Virus record (IMG/VR): IMGVR_UViG_3300028392_000045
Location: 33,265 to 97,264 of that record
DNA length: 64,000 nt
Direction: 5' to 3' (one strand)
Origin: a virus
Below, one piece after another: positions 1 to 8,628 of this stretch. The notes beneath the pieces were generated by a model. That model was not told the origin of the DNA. It saw only the letters and a program-made list of their open reading frames with translations, and made no database searches. How positions within the stretch are numbered: position 1 is the first letter of the stretch; each line of letters starts with the position of its first letter. A program made the position numbers and the translations under genes.

Positions 1-404
1 AAAGCATAACGGTTTCCGTTTACTGGAGTAGAAAGTCCTGTGTAGCTAATAGAGCTGTGCAAATCAATTACAGGAAGCTTAGTAGATACTTGCTGAATCT
101 GATCGTAAAAGATGTCAGGAGTAGCCATGAAAGCTTGAGTTTCAATACCATTCCAGCCAAGGTTACGGCTAAAATCAGAAGATTTAGGAGTTCCTTGTAC
201 TACACGAATACGGTTAACTGCTGAAGTAGTTTCACCACCTGACAAGTAAGCACCTGAAAGTGGGTTAATTACTCCTAGTTGTCCGTTAGTCAAGTTTACA
301 GAAGAACCAGTTGTCTGGATGTTACCAGAGTTGCGAAGCCCTTGATTACCAGAAGCTACAATGAAGTATTCCTGATAGGGCTTGTTAGTTTTTTTATTAG
401 CCAT
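1..404 (-). CDS. Structural protein, 3' end beyond window (partial)
   Basis: The gene starts at 404 and runs leftwards out of the window, leaving about 134 codons. The N terminus MANKKTNKPYQEYF is followed by Gly/Ser/Asn/Thr-rich sequence with repeated short beta-prone stretches (NLTNGQLGVI, AYLSGGETTSAVNRI), the composition of a phage virion surface or fibre protein. It is the last visible gene of the structural block, 20 bp beyond the previous gene's stop. No catalytic motif is seen. The codon choice is as rich in C-ending codons as the major capsid gene, which fits high expression. The exact virion role is not known from sequence. Confidence 0.7.
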   Translation of the reverse strand, partial: MANKKTNKPYQEYFIVASGNQGLRNSGNIQTTGSSVNLTNGQLGVINPLSGAYLSGGETTSAVNRIRVVQGTPKSSDFSRNLGWNGIETQAFMATPDIFYDQIQQVSTKLPVIDLHSSISYTGLSTPVNGNRYA

Positions 405-423
405 TGTTGTAAATTTTTAGAAG

Positions 424-1155
424 CTACAGTAGCTCTTTTATTTTTTGTTGTGATACACTCAATTCGTTAAAATTACTATACCGTCTATTTAATTCCTGTA
501 CAGCAATTGCAACCACTACATTGATATAATCATCAGGTAGATCTGTATCTGACTTAGGTTTGTTTGGTGCATTTACATTATCTTTATTTTCAAAAGCAAC
601 ATAAGTACCTAAACACACTTGATCAGGAATTTTGATGTAAGTTAAGAAACAATCTTCAGGAATAAACTCATTATCTGTATAGATATATAGTTTATCGTTC
701 CTCTGTGCAATAATAGCTCTTTGCCATTTCTTAGAACTTTTTCTATGAAAGTTAATTTGTCCAGAAAAAAGTTCTTGATGTTGTTCCCAGTCTCCTATAA
801 TTTGTAAGTCACAATCTCTTATAGTAAACTTACAAGCTACAGCAGATTTACAAGGAACAGCAGTTTTAGTTAGGTCAATTTGATAAATATCATTTGATAG
901 CTTTTCCGCCTTCATAAATGGTTGTTCAGGAAAAGATCTAACTAAAGTCTGCAACATATCTATTCGTTGCTGAGTAACTTCAAATCCAAGATCATAGAGA
1001 TTTTTATTCTCTCCATGTAAGAACATCTCCACATACTCAAATATAGCCTTATTAAGAATCTCATCCTTTTCTGGATCAGTCAGATACTTTCTATGATTAT
1101 TAGACTGTCTATTCCACTCTAAGTCTAATTTGAGATGAAGATCTTCTACTCGCAT
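424..1155 (-). CDS. Structural protein, possible head-tail connector or ring protein
   Basis: 243 residues. The N-terminal half is helical and charged (DLHLKLDLEWNRQSN, then PEKDEILNKAIFEYVEMFLHG), typical of phage neck or adaptor proteins. The C-terminal half is mixed. The start overlaps the stop of the upstream gene by 10 bp (1146-1155), so translation is probably coupled. The stop is TAG. In crAss-like phages the genes following the capsid gene encode capsid-associated and neck-ring proteins; assignment to the ring class is inference from position and helix pattern only. Confidence 0.6.
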   Translation of the reverse strand: MRVEDLHLKLDLEWNRQSNNHRKYLTDPEKDEILNKAIFEYVEMFLHGENKNLYDLGFEVTQQRIDMLQTLVRSFPEQPFMKAEKLSNDIYQIDLTKTAVPCKSAVACKFTIRDCDLQIIGDWEQHQELFSGQINFHRKSSKKWQRAIIAQRNDKLYIYTDNEFIPEDCFLTYIKIPDQVCLGTYVAFENKDNVNAPNKPKSDTDLPDDYINVVVAIAVQELNRRYSNFNELSVSQQKIKELL

Positions 1156-2240
1156 TTAACATCTTTTTGTTTCAATTCACTTATCAACTTGTAATATAGG
1201 TTTTCAGAATCAGCTTTCTTAGGATTAAATGCTTCAAACTCTTGCATAAAAGTTCCTTCAATTTTCTGAGTTGACTTACCTAGATTATACAAATTGTCAA
1301 CATCTTTTTGGCTTCTCCAAATAATAGCACCACCTGAGTTAATAAAGACATTAGTATTCAAAGCCTGTGCAATAAGATATTTAATCTTAAGTCTATTTGG
1401 TTCTTTAGTTAGAATATCCATTACCTCATTAAACTTAGTAATACGTTCTGCTTGTGTACCGTTATCGTTTTTCTTCTCATCCATGACATAATCCTGGATG
1501 GTAGATTCTACAAAGCTACTAGACACATCTCCTTTAATAAGGCGAAGGTAAACAGCAACTTGATACTGAACGAACGTAGGATATTCTCTCATCAACTTAC
1601 CTAGATTGTAAGTACCAGTAAGAATGAAGTTTCTCTTAGTTACTTTATCCTTAATAGCTTCTTCTTCTTCTGCAATGTAAAATTCATGCAAATCAGGATT
1701 TACATCATCAGCAGAATTAGCAATCATACTATGTGTTTTACATAATTGAATTGCTAATCTACCTCGTGAAGTATCAGAAGAAAAAACATTAGTACCTTCT
1801 TGTAGGTAAATTTTAAAGCCTTCCAAATAAGTCTTATTAGACAAATTCTTCATCAAGTTAATATCCGAATAAGCTTGAGCCATTGTCGGAGTAGTAACAT
1901 GTACAGTATAAGTACCTCTTGATACTTTATCCAGAATTTCAAGATAGGTTTGCTTTGTAATGTTTTTAGCTCCTCGAATAGTAGTATCCCAAGTTGAAGC
2001 CCAAGTATCATCTAGTCCTAGTTCTTCTTTGTCTTTATCAAAGAAATCATTAGGAACCATTTCCTCAAGTCCAGTAATCAACTTAGTACCTTCTCTTTGG
2101 AAAGTAAAACAAGGAGTAGCCCCTCTTGCTTTTGTTCTGTTAGTAGGTATTGAAGTACCATTGTCAGCAACAAACTCATAATTGTGTCTACCTTGAGCAG
2201 ACTGTCTAAATACAGACACTACATAAATTTTCTCAGCCAT
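1146..2240 (-). CDS. Virion structural protein of unknown role
   Basis: 364 residues, soluble, no signal peptide or membrane segment. It starts MAEKIYVVSVFRQSAQG and ends in a lysine/glutamate-rich tail. It is the first gene after the homing endonuclease insertion downstream of the major capsid gene, and overlaps the next gene by 10 bp. The collinear position is that of conserved crAss-like structural genes. I recognise no enzyme motif. A capsid auxiliary or tail role is inferred from context. Confidence 0.6.
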   Translation of the reverse strand: MAEKIYVVSVFRQSAQGRHNYEFVADNGTSIPTNRTKARGATPCFTFQREGTKLITGLEEMVPNDFFDKDKEELGLDDTWASTWDTTIRGAKNITKQTYLEILDKVSRGTYTVHVTTPTMAQAYSDINLMKNLSNKTYLEGFKIYLQEGTNVFSSDTSRGRLAIQLCKTHSMIANSADDVNPDLHEFYIAEEEEAIKDKVTKRNFILTGTYNLGKLMREYPTFVQYQVAVYLRLIKGDVSSSFVESTIQDYVMDEKKNDNGTQAERITKFNEVMDILTKEPNRLKIKYLIAQALNTNVFINSGGAIIWRSQKDVDNLYNLGKSTQKIEGTFMQEFEAFNPKKADSENLYYKLISELKQKDVKCE

Positions 2241-2272
2241 GATCTTAGCTCGTTTCGATTTTTGAAAAAATG

Positions 2273-3445
2273 TTATTCTAAAAATACTTCTTCAGGAATT
2301 GTAGAATCTTCAGTATCAAAATTCATATCGTCAGATTCTATAAGTTCCTTAAAGTTATCTCTCTTTCTTTCTGAGAAGTAATTACAGTCAGAATAAAGAA
2401 ACTCAAGAATTTTTTTAACACTACCATTTGAGTATCTTAAATCTCCTATTTCATTATCTCTGTCTTTATGACGGATGTAAATAGAAGTTTCAGTTAAACC
2501 TAAATGGTGTATCAAAACTTGTTGTACTTCAAGTAAAAAAGGTTTGTTACCAGTAAAACTTATATTGGGTCTACCTCCTGTATACCAGACAGAACCATCA
2601 CCATCATAATATCCTCTGATAAAGTGTCTAATCAAATTAGGATCAATATCAGGAATATGTTCTAGGATATGTGTTTTGTTTTGTACACAACCCCACTTAG
2701 CTAATGCATCACACAAAATAGGACTGCATATAGTCATAGTATAGAAATCCTGATGATTCTCATTCTCTCTAGTTCTAATGCCTATAGTATGTGTAGCACC
2801 AATAGCTTCTTTAAATTTATAAAGAAGTGGGCTATCTCCTTCAGCAAATCCTAACTTTATGTAAGTTTTTTGCTGGCAGTTATAACCATCTGCATAGAAG
2901 AGTCCAAGAAAATAAGCCTTGTCTTGGGTATCAATATTATCAAAATAATGATAATCGCAAGTGTAAGTATTATAATCTGCCTGTTCTCTTTTCATATCTT
3001 CAGGTAGATATTTCAATACAGTAGGTTTACCAATATCAAGTTGTTTAGCTACTTTAGCTGCTGATAACCCTTGCTCATAGAGATCGTAGATTTGAAATCT
3101 AATTTGAGTAGTAATTTCAGTTTTTACTCGAACCCATACCTTATGTTTACGCTGCATTTTCTCTACATAAGAATTACTTACTTTAAGTCTTTTAGCAATG
3201 TCAACTATACTAAGTCCTTCCTTTGTAAGTTCCACTACTTGTAATGCAACTTCTTCAGGAATTACTCTAGGTTTAGGTCTAGTGAACTCAACTCCTTTTT
3301 CTTTTAACCAAGTTTTAATAACTGGTCTTGAGATACCTACAATCTCACTAATCGTTCTTAATGAGGTTTTTTCTTGATGAAGACAAAGAATCTGATCAAT
3401 CAGACTCAATTTGACTTTTTCGGAAATAGCATTGTAATGTGCCAT
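2273..3445 (-). CDS. Free-standing LAGLIDADG homing endonuclease with three N-terminal HTH units
   Basis: 390 residues. Three consecutive helix-turn-helix units lie at about residues 10-45, 65-100 and 110-150; each has the pattern of a charged helix, Gly, Ile/Ala and a recognition helix (for example SLRTISEIVGISRPVIK, LSAAKVAKQLDIGKPTV). Two LAGLIDADG-like motifs follow, YFLGLFYADG and FIRGYYDGDG, each ending in the catalytic acidic residue, so it should act as a monomeric endonuclease. It sits alone between the capsid gene and the next structural gene, as homing endonucleases of T-even phages do. Its start codon lies inside an 8-bp stem (see 3441-3478), suggesting translational silencing on late read-through transcripts. 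Confidence 0.85.
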   Translation of the reverse strand: MAHYNAISEKVKLSLIDQILCLHQEKTSLRTISEIVGISRPVIKTWLKEKGVEFTRPKPRVIPEEVALQVVELTKEGLSIVDIAKRLKVSNSYVEKMQRKHKVWVRVKTEITTQIRFQIYDLYEQGLSAAKVAKQLDIGKPTVLKYLPEDMKREQADYNTYTCDYHYFDNIDTQDKAYFLGLFYADGYNCQQKTYIKLGFAEGDSPLLYKFKEAIGATHTIGIRTRENENHQDFYTMTICSPILCDALAKWGCVQNKTHILEHIPDIDPNLIRHFIRGYYDGDGSVWYTGGRPNISFTGNKPFLLEVQQVLIHHLGLTETSIYIRHKDRDNEIGDLRYSNGSVKKILEFLYSDCNYFSERKRDNFKELIESDDMNFDTEDSTIPEEVFLE

Positions 3446-3478
3446 AGTCTATAATTTTTTACAAAGATAAACTATGGC
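3441..3478 (-). promoter_or_regulatory. Hairpin sequestering the start codon of the homing endonuclease
   Basis: On the minus strand the segments GCCATAGT (3478 to 3471) and ACTATGGC (3448 to 3441) form a perfect 8-bp stem with a 22-nt loop. The ATG of the endonuclease (3445-3443) is inside the 3' arm. Start-codon hairpins are known for phage homing endonuclease genes, where they block expression from long transcripts. There is no clear T-run after the stem, so a terminator is less likely. Confidence 0.6.
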
Positions 3479-3518
3479 TTTCTTATTTCCAAATGTTTCT
3501 TACATTAATCCCACAGAA

Positions 3519-5117
3519 TTATTCCCAGACTATTTTTCCACATGAAGAAATGTCCCATGCCCCCAAACTACCCGACAATTCACGCTTAATTGACAAAGTT
3601 TTGCCATCACGGTACACGTTAGAACCATCACGTACAACACCATTTTTGAAGTCAATTGCGTTAGCTACAGAGTAATAGTAATCTGCCATGTCTTCTACAG
3701 CCATGAAGATGTTTTCACCTGATGCATTTTCGTCAGCGTTTTCAGACTTACCAAATTCCATAATGTCAATGTTGAATGACTCTTTTGGAAGGTAAGAACC
3801 TGGAGCTTTTTCTTTGTACAATTGATCATCATCCTTAGAAGGATCATACATGATTTGTACATCAATGCCGTTAGGGAACTTAATACGAGTGAATTGGAAA
3901 CCAAATTCTTTTTCGTATTGGTGTACTCCAGTTGGTTCTGGATTAGAACGAAGTGCAAAACCTGGCTCCAATGTTTGGAATACTGATGCGTTCTGTGCAA
4001 TCAAGTTGGACAAATAAGTAATAGCACCTGTACCACCACAAAGAATAGGCTTACGATTCATGAAACCACGACGACGGAATACAATCTGATGCAAGAAATC
4101 ATAAAGGTCAGCAAGAGTAAAGTTACCATTGTGTACCATCAATTGACCATCACGAACTAGCTGTCTCCAACCTGGAGCAGTTTTGATTGCACGCTTAGAA
4201 TCCATGTCGTTGTTAATCTGCAAACGACCAAATTCACAAGCCATTTCACGGTCTCTCTCAGTACGCTCCAACAAACGTTGTTCAGCTTTAGTGATAAAGA
4301 AGCCTTTCTCAATCTTTTCGTTAGTACCAGATTTAGTCAAAGAAGTCTGATATACATAACCACGACCAAATGCATCATGATACTGCTTACCTCCATTACC
4401 ATCTTGGTAAGTAGATTTGTTAGCACCACCTGTACGAGCAGCAGCCAATTCTTGCTTAACGAATTTGTCTGTAAAAGTTACTTCATTACCATACTGACCT
4501 ACAATAGAGCGCAATTTAGACATTGAGCTGTACTGATCAGTACCGTATTTGTCGTTTTCTTCGTTAGCTACACGAGTAGACACCCGAACAAAAATACGAC
4601 CTACTTCCAACAAGCTAGAAGGAATCCAAGTATTAGGATTGCTGTCTTGTAGTTCACAAGTATACTTCCAAGAGTGACCAGCACCAAGAGGTTGAGCTAC
4701 ATCAAGGATGTTAATCAGTGGAGCATCATCAGATTCAGTCTTGATCACACATGGTGTTTTCAACCAGTTGCGGTCAAGTGCAATTTCAAATGTTGCATTG
4801 TTTTTACCAACTTGAGATCCACCAGTTACCAACAATTCGGTAGAACGGAAATCAATATCAGCATCACCTACTACTGACCATTGGTAATCATTAGTACCAG
4901 CAGGTAGTTTGTGAAAGTTACCTTGAGCCATAGTCAAATAAGTCCAACGCTTATTTGTAAGACCAAGAGAACTTGTAGAGGAGAAAAGACGTGAAGTCAT
5001 TACTCCAAAATCAAAAGGTTTGTCGTCACGAAACAAAGCAGCATGTGAGGCACTGTCAAAAAAGTTACCACCGAAGCCTTTGTATTCACTGACGCGAAGT
5101 TGCGCTCTGCGTTCCAT
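3519..5117 (-). CDS. Major capsid protein
   Basis: 532 residues. The position after a scaffold-like gene and portal, the HK97-fold length, and a start of the crAss type (MERRAQLRVSEYKGFGGNFF) identify the major capsid protein. Base composition differs from the accessory genes: codons are richer in C and G at third positions, as expected for the most abundant virion protein. The gene is 18 bp after the scaffold stop. No frameshift or truncation. The following gap holds the homing endonuclease leader. Confidence 0.85.
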   Translation of the reverse strand: MERRAQLRVSEYKGFGGNFFDSASHAALFRDDKPFDFGVMTSRLFSSTSSLGLTNKRWTYLTMAQGNFHKLPAGTNDYQWSVVGDADIDFRSTELLVTGGSQVGKNNATFEIALDRNWLKTPCVIKTESDDAPLINILDVAQPLGAGHSWKYTCELQDSNPNTWIPSSLLEVGRIFVRVSTRVANEENDKYGTDQYSSMSKLRSIVGQYGNEVTFTDKFVKQELAAARTGGANKSTYQDGNGGKQYHDAFGRGYVYQTSLTKSGTNEKIEKGFFITKAEQRLLERTERDREMACEFGRLQINNDMDSKRAIKTAPGWRQLVRDGQLMVHNGNFTLADLYDFLHQIVFRRRGFMNRKPILCGGTGAITYLSNLIAQNASVFQTLEPGFALRSNPEPTGVHQYEKEFGFQFTRIKFPNGIDVQIMYDPSKDDDQLYKEKAPGSYLPKESFNIDIMEFGKSENADENASGENIFMAVEDMADYYYSVANAIDFKNGVVRDGSNVYRDGKTLSIKRELSGSLGAWDISSCGKIVWE

Positions 5118-5134
5118 TTATAAGAATTTTAATG

Positions 5135-6073
5135 TTAAAGTTCTAATTCGTAATCTTCTAAATTCAATCCTCCAGTCTGATAATTTTCTTGCTTACTTGT
5201 AGCAGAAGAACCAGACCAGTAATTTTTTATTTTATCTGCTACTTTTTTTGTAGTAGTAGAAAAAGCTTGCCTAGAATATCTTTCTAAATCTAGTTTGCCA
5301 TCAGCATAATGTCTTACAAAATCTACTAAATAAGGAAGTGTTTTAGGATCTTTGATCATAGCTGTAATCTTGTTACTAAAGTTACCTGATTGTAATTCAG
5401 TAGCTACTTTAGTTTTTACATCTTTTGACCAGTTCAATTCCTTGACAGTTTCTACAAAACCTTCAATTACTCTAGCTTGTTCTTCTTCAGATTCTTTCTT
5501 TTCATCTTTAGCTTGAGCTACACGATCTTTAACTGTATTAGAGACCAAATTCTGATTCTTAGCAAAAGCTCGTTTAGCTGCTTTTTCTAGTTTATCTCTG
5601 TACTTCAAATCTTCAATCTCCTCTTCAATTTCATCTTCATCTACTCCATCTTCCTTCAATACCTTACGCATAAATGCTTCTTGATCTTCTGGGTTGTCTA
5701 TATCAAACACAGAAGAATCAACAAGATTCAATACTTCTTTAAGTTCTGTAATGGTAAAGTCTTTGCCTTTAGTAAGTACTAGGTCAATAAGAGGTTGGGC
5801 AAAGTCAGGAGCTTTGGAAATGATGTCTGATTCAAATTGCTCAATAGCTTGAGTATATTGGAGATCTAAAAGATTTTGTAGACCTTCAGCAGTACCATCA
5901 AATTCTTGATCTACTGTAAGAAAGCCTTTGTCTTTGTAGTACTCATAAGCTGCTGTCGCATTAGGATCAAGTACTTGCTCTTGTCCTTCTGGTAACTCTT
6001 CCTCATGAGTCGCTTCGGTGGATTCAATCTGATCATCTGTGATCTCAAAATCCGGTAGGAATTCATTCTGCAT
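5135..6073 (-). CDS. Probable capsid scaffolding protein
   Basis: 312 residues, strongly acidic at both ends (MQNEFLPDFEITDDQIEST; C-terminal LNLEDYELEL), with long charged helical and coiled-coil-prone stretches in the middle (DEDEIEEEIEDLKYRDKLEKA). There are no cysteines and no catalytic motif. An acidic helical protein between portal and major capsid genes is the standard position of the scaffold. Whether it carries a protease is not apparent. The call rests on composition and synteny. Confidence 0.7.
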   Translation of the reverse strand: MQNEFLPDFEITDDQIESTEATHEEELPEGQEQVLDPNATAAYEYYKDKGFLTVDQEFDGTAEGLQNLLDLQYTQAIEQFESDIISKAPDFAQPLIDLVLTKGKDFTITELKEVLNLVDSSVFDIDNPEDQEAFMRKVLKEDGVDEDEIEEEIEDLKYRDKLEKAAKRAFAKNQNLVSNTVKDRVAQAKDEKKESEEEQARVIEGFVETVKELNWSKDVKTKVATELQSGNFSNKITAMIKDPKTLPYLVDFVRHYADGKLDLERYSRQAFSTTTKKVADKIKNYWSGSSATSKQENYQTGGLNLEDYELEL

Positions 6074-6147
6074 ACAAATCTATATTAAATAATGAAACAA
6101 TGTTTTACTTTTTAGATGTTTTATTAACAGTTCTATTAGTCTGATAG

Positions 6148-8628
6148 CTAAGACTTCTTTGTCTTAGCAGTCTTCTGCCTATTTGCTTTAGCTTGCTGTG
6201 CTATCTTTTGTTCCTCTAATTGAATCTTTTTTACAGCAAGCATAGTCTCAACTCCATCATTAATGCCGTTTTTATCAACATCTTTGTCAGGTGAGAAGTC
6301 AGAAGTTTTTAAAGCTGCTATTTCGGCATCTCTATCTTTAATCAAATTAATTTCTTCAAGCTTGTTAGCATGTTGTTTATCCAGAGCATCTTGTTTAGTT
6401 TTTTCAAGATTAGTAGCCTGCTCATAAGCTTGTTTCTGCATAGCTTCTGCTTGCTCTCTTTGCTTCTTAGCAGAGATAACTAGCATCTTATGTACTTTCT
6501 CTGGACTCTCACCTCTAGTAATAGCCATCACCAACTCAGATATAATTTCTACACCTTCTCCTCTATTCTGAGCTAAAGGCTGTAATCCAAGTTGTAATAT
6601 AGTTCTTCTATAATCCTCATTGTAAGTAGTGTCAGAAAGGTAAATACCTAGTCCTTCATTATCTAAATACTCTGGTTTGATTGTCAATAACTTTTTAGAG
6701 CCATCAGGTAGATTGTAGTTTAGGTAACATTGCTCTACATCAGGATTATCTTCAAAGTAGTTCTTGTAGTAAGTAGTAAACTGAGATAAATATTCATTGA
6801 GTACACTCTTCATCAAATCATTATGTACATGATAATACTCTTCAGTCATCGTATAAGAAGAAGTAACTGCTGCTTGATTATCAGTTACATTAGATGAAGC
6901 TGAATACATACCAGTAGCTTGAATAGGAACAAGCATCTCTAAACCCATTTGTCTATCTAATAGATCTAATAAGTTTTGCATATTTACTATTTCAGCAATA
7001 GATCCAGCTACTTCAGCTCTTACAGGAGATGTTTTTTGATAATCAGGTAGACCATTAGCATTTTCATTAGAGTCATAGTAGCTATCACCTAGTGCTCTTC
7101 TAAAGTGTCTCCATATTGAAAGTTTATCTGCACCTTCATACAGTGGTTGACCATTTTCATCTAGTGCTAAGTAGTCAGGTATTTTAGAAGCATCAATAGA
7201 CTTAATAAACCCTTCATACTTAGAAAGTTCTCTAAGCTGTAAATCCTTTACAAAGATATACTGCATCAAGGTAGATACAGCTCTTTGTACTAATGAGATA
7301 GGTTCAGCATTTAAAGAGGTAAATATTCTACCTTTTAGTGATAGTTCAAAATCATAAGGATTGTCTATATTAATAGGTTGATTAGGAACCTCTCTACGGT
7401 CTACAATAATATCAGAATATCTAGTACACTCATATCTTCTTGGTATCCATAGAATCTCTGCATAAATAGCATTACCTCTATCATCAATCCATTCATATTT
7501 CTTAGACTGTCTTCCCCATTTGTTGGTAAAAATAGTAGTAACAGCCTGTTTAGGTATTTCAAAATCAGCAGAAACAATTTCAGTTAATACTTCTCCATAC
7601 TCATCAATAGACGTTAGGAAAATAACTTCTCTAAAAGCCTTAAACTGAAATTTAGTTTTCCATAAAAGCCTACTAGATTGTAGTCTGTTAGAGTTATTAG
7701 ATCCAGTATTCTGCCCAATATATCTTTCATCAAACTGTCTACGCTCATATGCTTCTTCTACAGACAAGTAGTTCATCTGCATCTTAGACTGATTCGAAGT
7801 AACATCCCATGCTTTATTAGGTGAGATTTGAGTAGCAGAAGTATAAGTTCCTAATCTATCTAATTCTTCTTGTGATACTTTATCCATCAAGTCATCATAT
7901 GCTTCAGATAAAGTAACAGCAGTTCTTACCCACCAGAAATCTCCTTTTTCTACTTTACTCTCATCAGGTGATTTGTGAAAACCTACATTTAAAGTATTGT
8001 ATACTACAGGTTCAGGAATACCATTGTTTTCTGCTATGTCTATAAAACACATATCAGCAGCTAGTACATGCTTAAACGAAAGGCTTTTAATTCTTTTAAT
8101 GTCAAACTTAGCTTTAAAATACTCCAAGACATCAGAGTAAAAAATTTCCATAGAAGATTTAAAGCTAGTAACATCTTGTTCTTGTGGCTTTACTCTTTGT
8201 TCTTCTGGTACTTCTTGTACAGCTTGAGCTAGATACTCCTCTACTTTCTCTGATAATAAGTCAGTAAGTTCCTGATCTTTTCTTTTGTTATCTCTATCTC
8301 CAAGGAGTAGCACATCAAAATTAGTTCCTCTTTTTAGCATTTCACCAAGTAGGAACATATAATACTTAAATAAAGGATTGAATACTACAATTTCTCTATC
8401 TTCTTCAAAAGGTAATTTGAATACACTATTTTCAGGTGAGCAGAATTTCTGAATATTTTTTTGGATGTAGGTAATATCATTATTGATAATAGCATAAATC
8501 ATCCTTCTATTCTGATAGGAATCTAATTGAGTATTATGTTGAGGGACAATAGAATCCATAACTGCTTTGTACCAGTCTTGGTTCTTATCCTTATCTTTTA
8601 CTTTTAAGCTATATCTAATGTCGGGCAT
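6148..8628 (-). CDS. Portal protein
   Basis: 826 residues, in the portal position between TerL and scaffold. The central part is the portal body, and the C terminus has a long coiled coil rich in Lys, Gln and Glu (from about residue 715, for example KQREQAEAMQKQAYEQATN) ending KTAKTKKS, with a TAG stop. The length agrees with crAss-like portals, which carry long C-terminal extensions. The start overlaps the end of TerL by 14 bp. An 8-bp perfect stem with a 6-nt loop (6147-6168) covers the last codons and stop. Confidence 0.85.
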   Translation of the reverse strand: MPDIRYSLKVKDKDKNQDWYKAVMDSIVPQHNTQLDSYQNRRMIYAIINNDITYIQKNIQKFCSPENSVFKLPFEEDREIVVFNPLFKYYMFLLGEMLKRGTNFDVLLLGDRDNKRKDQELTDLLSEKVEEYLAQAVQEVPEEQRVKPQEQDVTSFKSSMEIFYSDVLEYFKAKFDIKRIKSLSFKHVLAADMCFIDIAENNGIPEPVVYNTLNVGFHKSPDESKVEKGDFWWVRTAVTLSEAYDDLMDKVSQEELDRLGTYTSATQISPNKAWDVTSNQSKMQMNYLSVEEAYERRQFDERYIGQNTGSNNSNRLQSSRLLWKTKFQFKAFREVIFLTSIDEYGEVLTEIVSADFEIPKQAVTTIFTNKWGRQSKKYEWIDDRGNAIYAEILWIPRRYECTRYSDIIVDRREVPNQPINIDNPYDFELSLKGRIFTSLNAEPISLVQRAVSTLMQYIFVKDLQLRELSKYEGFIKSIDASKIPDYLALDENGQPLYEGADKLSIWRHFRRALGDSYYDSNENANGLPDYQKTSPVRAEVAGSIAEIVNMQNLLDLLDRQMGLEMLVPIQATGMYSASSNVTDNQAAVTSSYTMTEEYYHVHNDLMKSVLNEYLSQFTTYYKNYFEDNPDVEQCYLNYNLPDGSKKLLTIKPEYLDNEGLGIYLSDTTYNEDYRRTILQLGLQPLAQNRGEGVEIISELVMAITRGESPEKVHKMLVISAKKQREQAEAMQKQAYEQATNLEKTKQDALDKQHANKLEEINLIKDRDAEIAALKTSDFSPDKDVDKNGINDGVETMLAVKKIQLEEQKIAQQAKANRQKTAKTKKS

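Noticed and set aside
6147-6168. Perfect 8-bp hairpin at the portal stop as a terminator.
   Set aside because: No T-run follows on either strand and the sequence is explained by the Lys-Thr-Lys-rich end of the portal protein.
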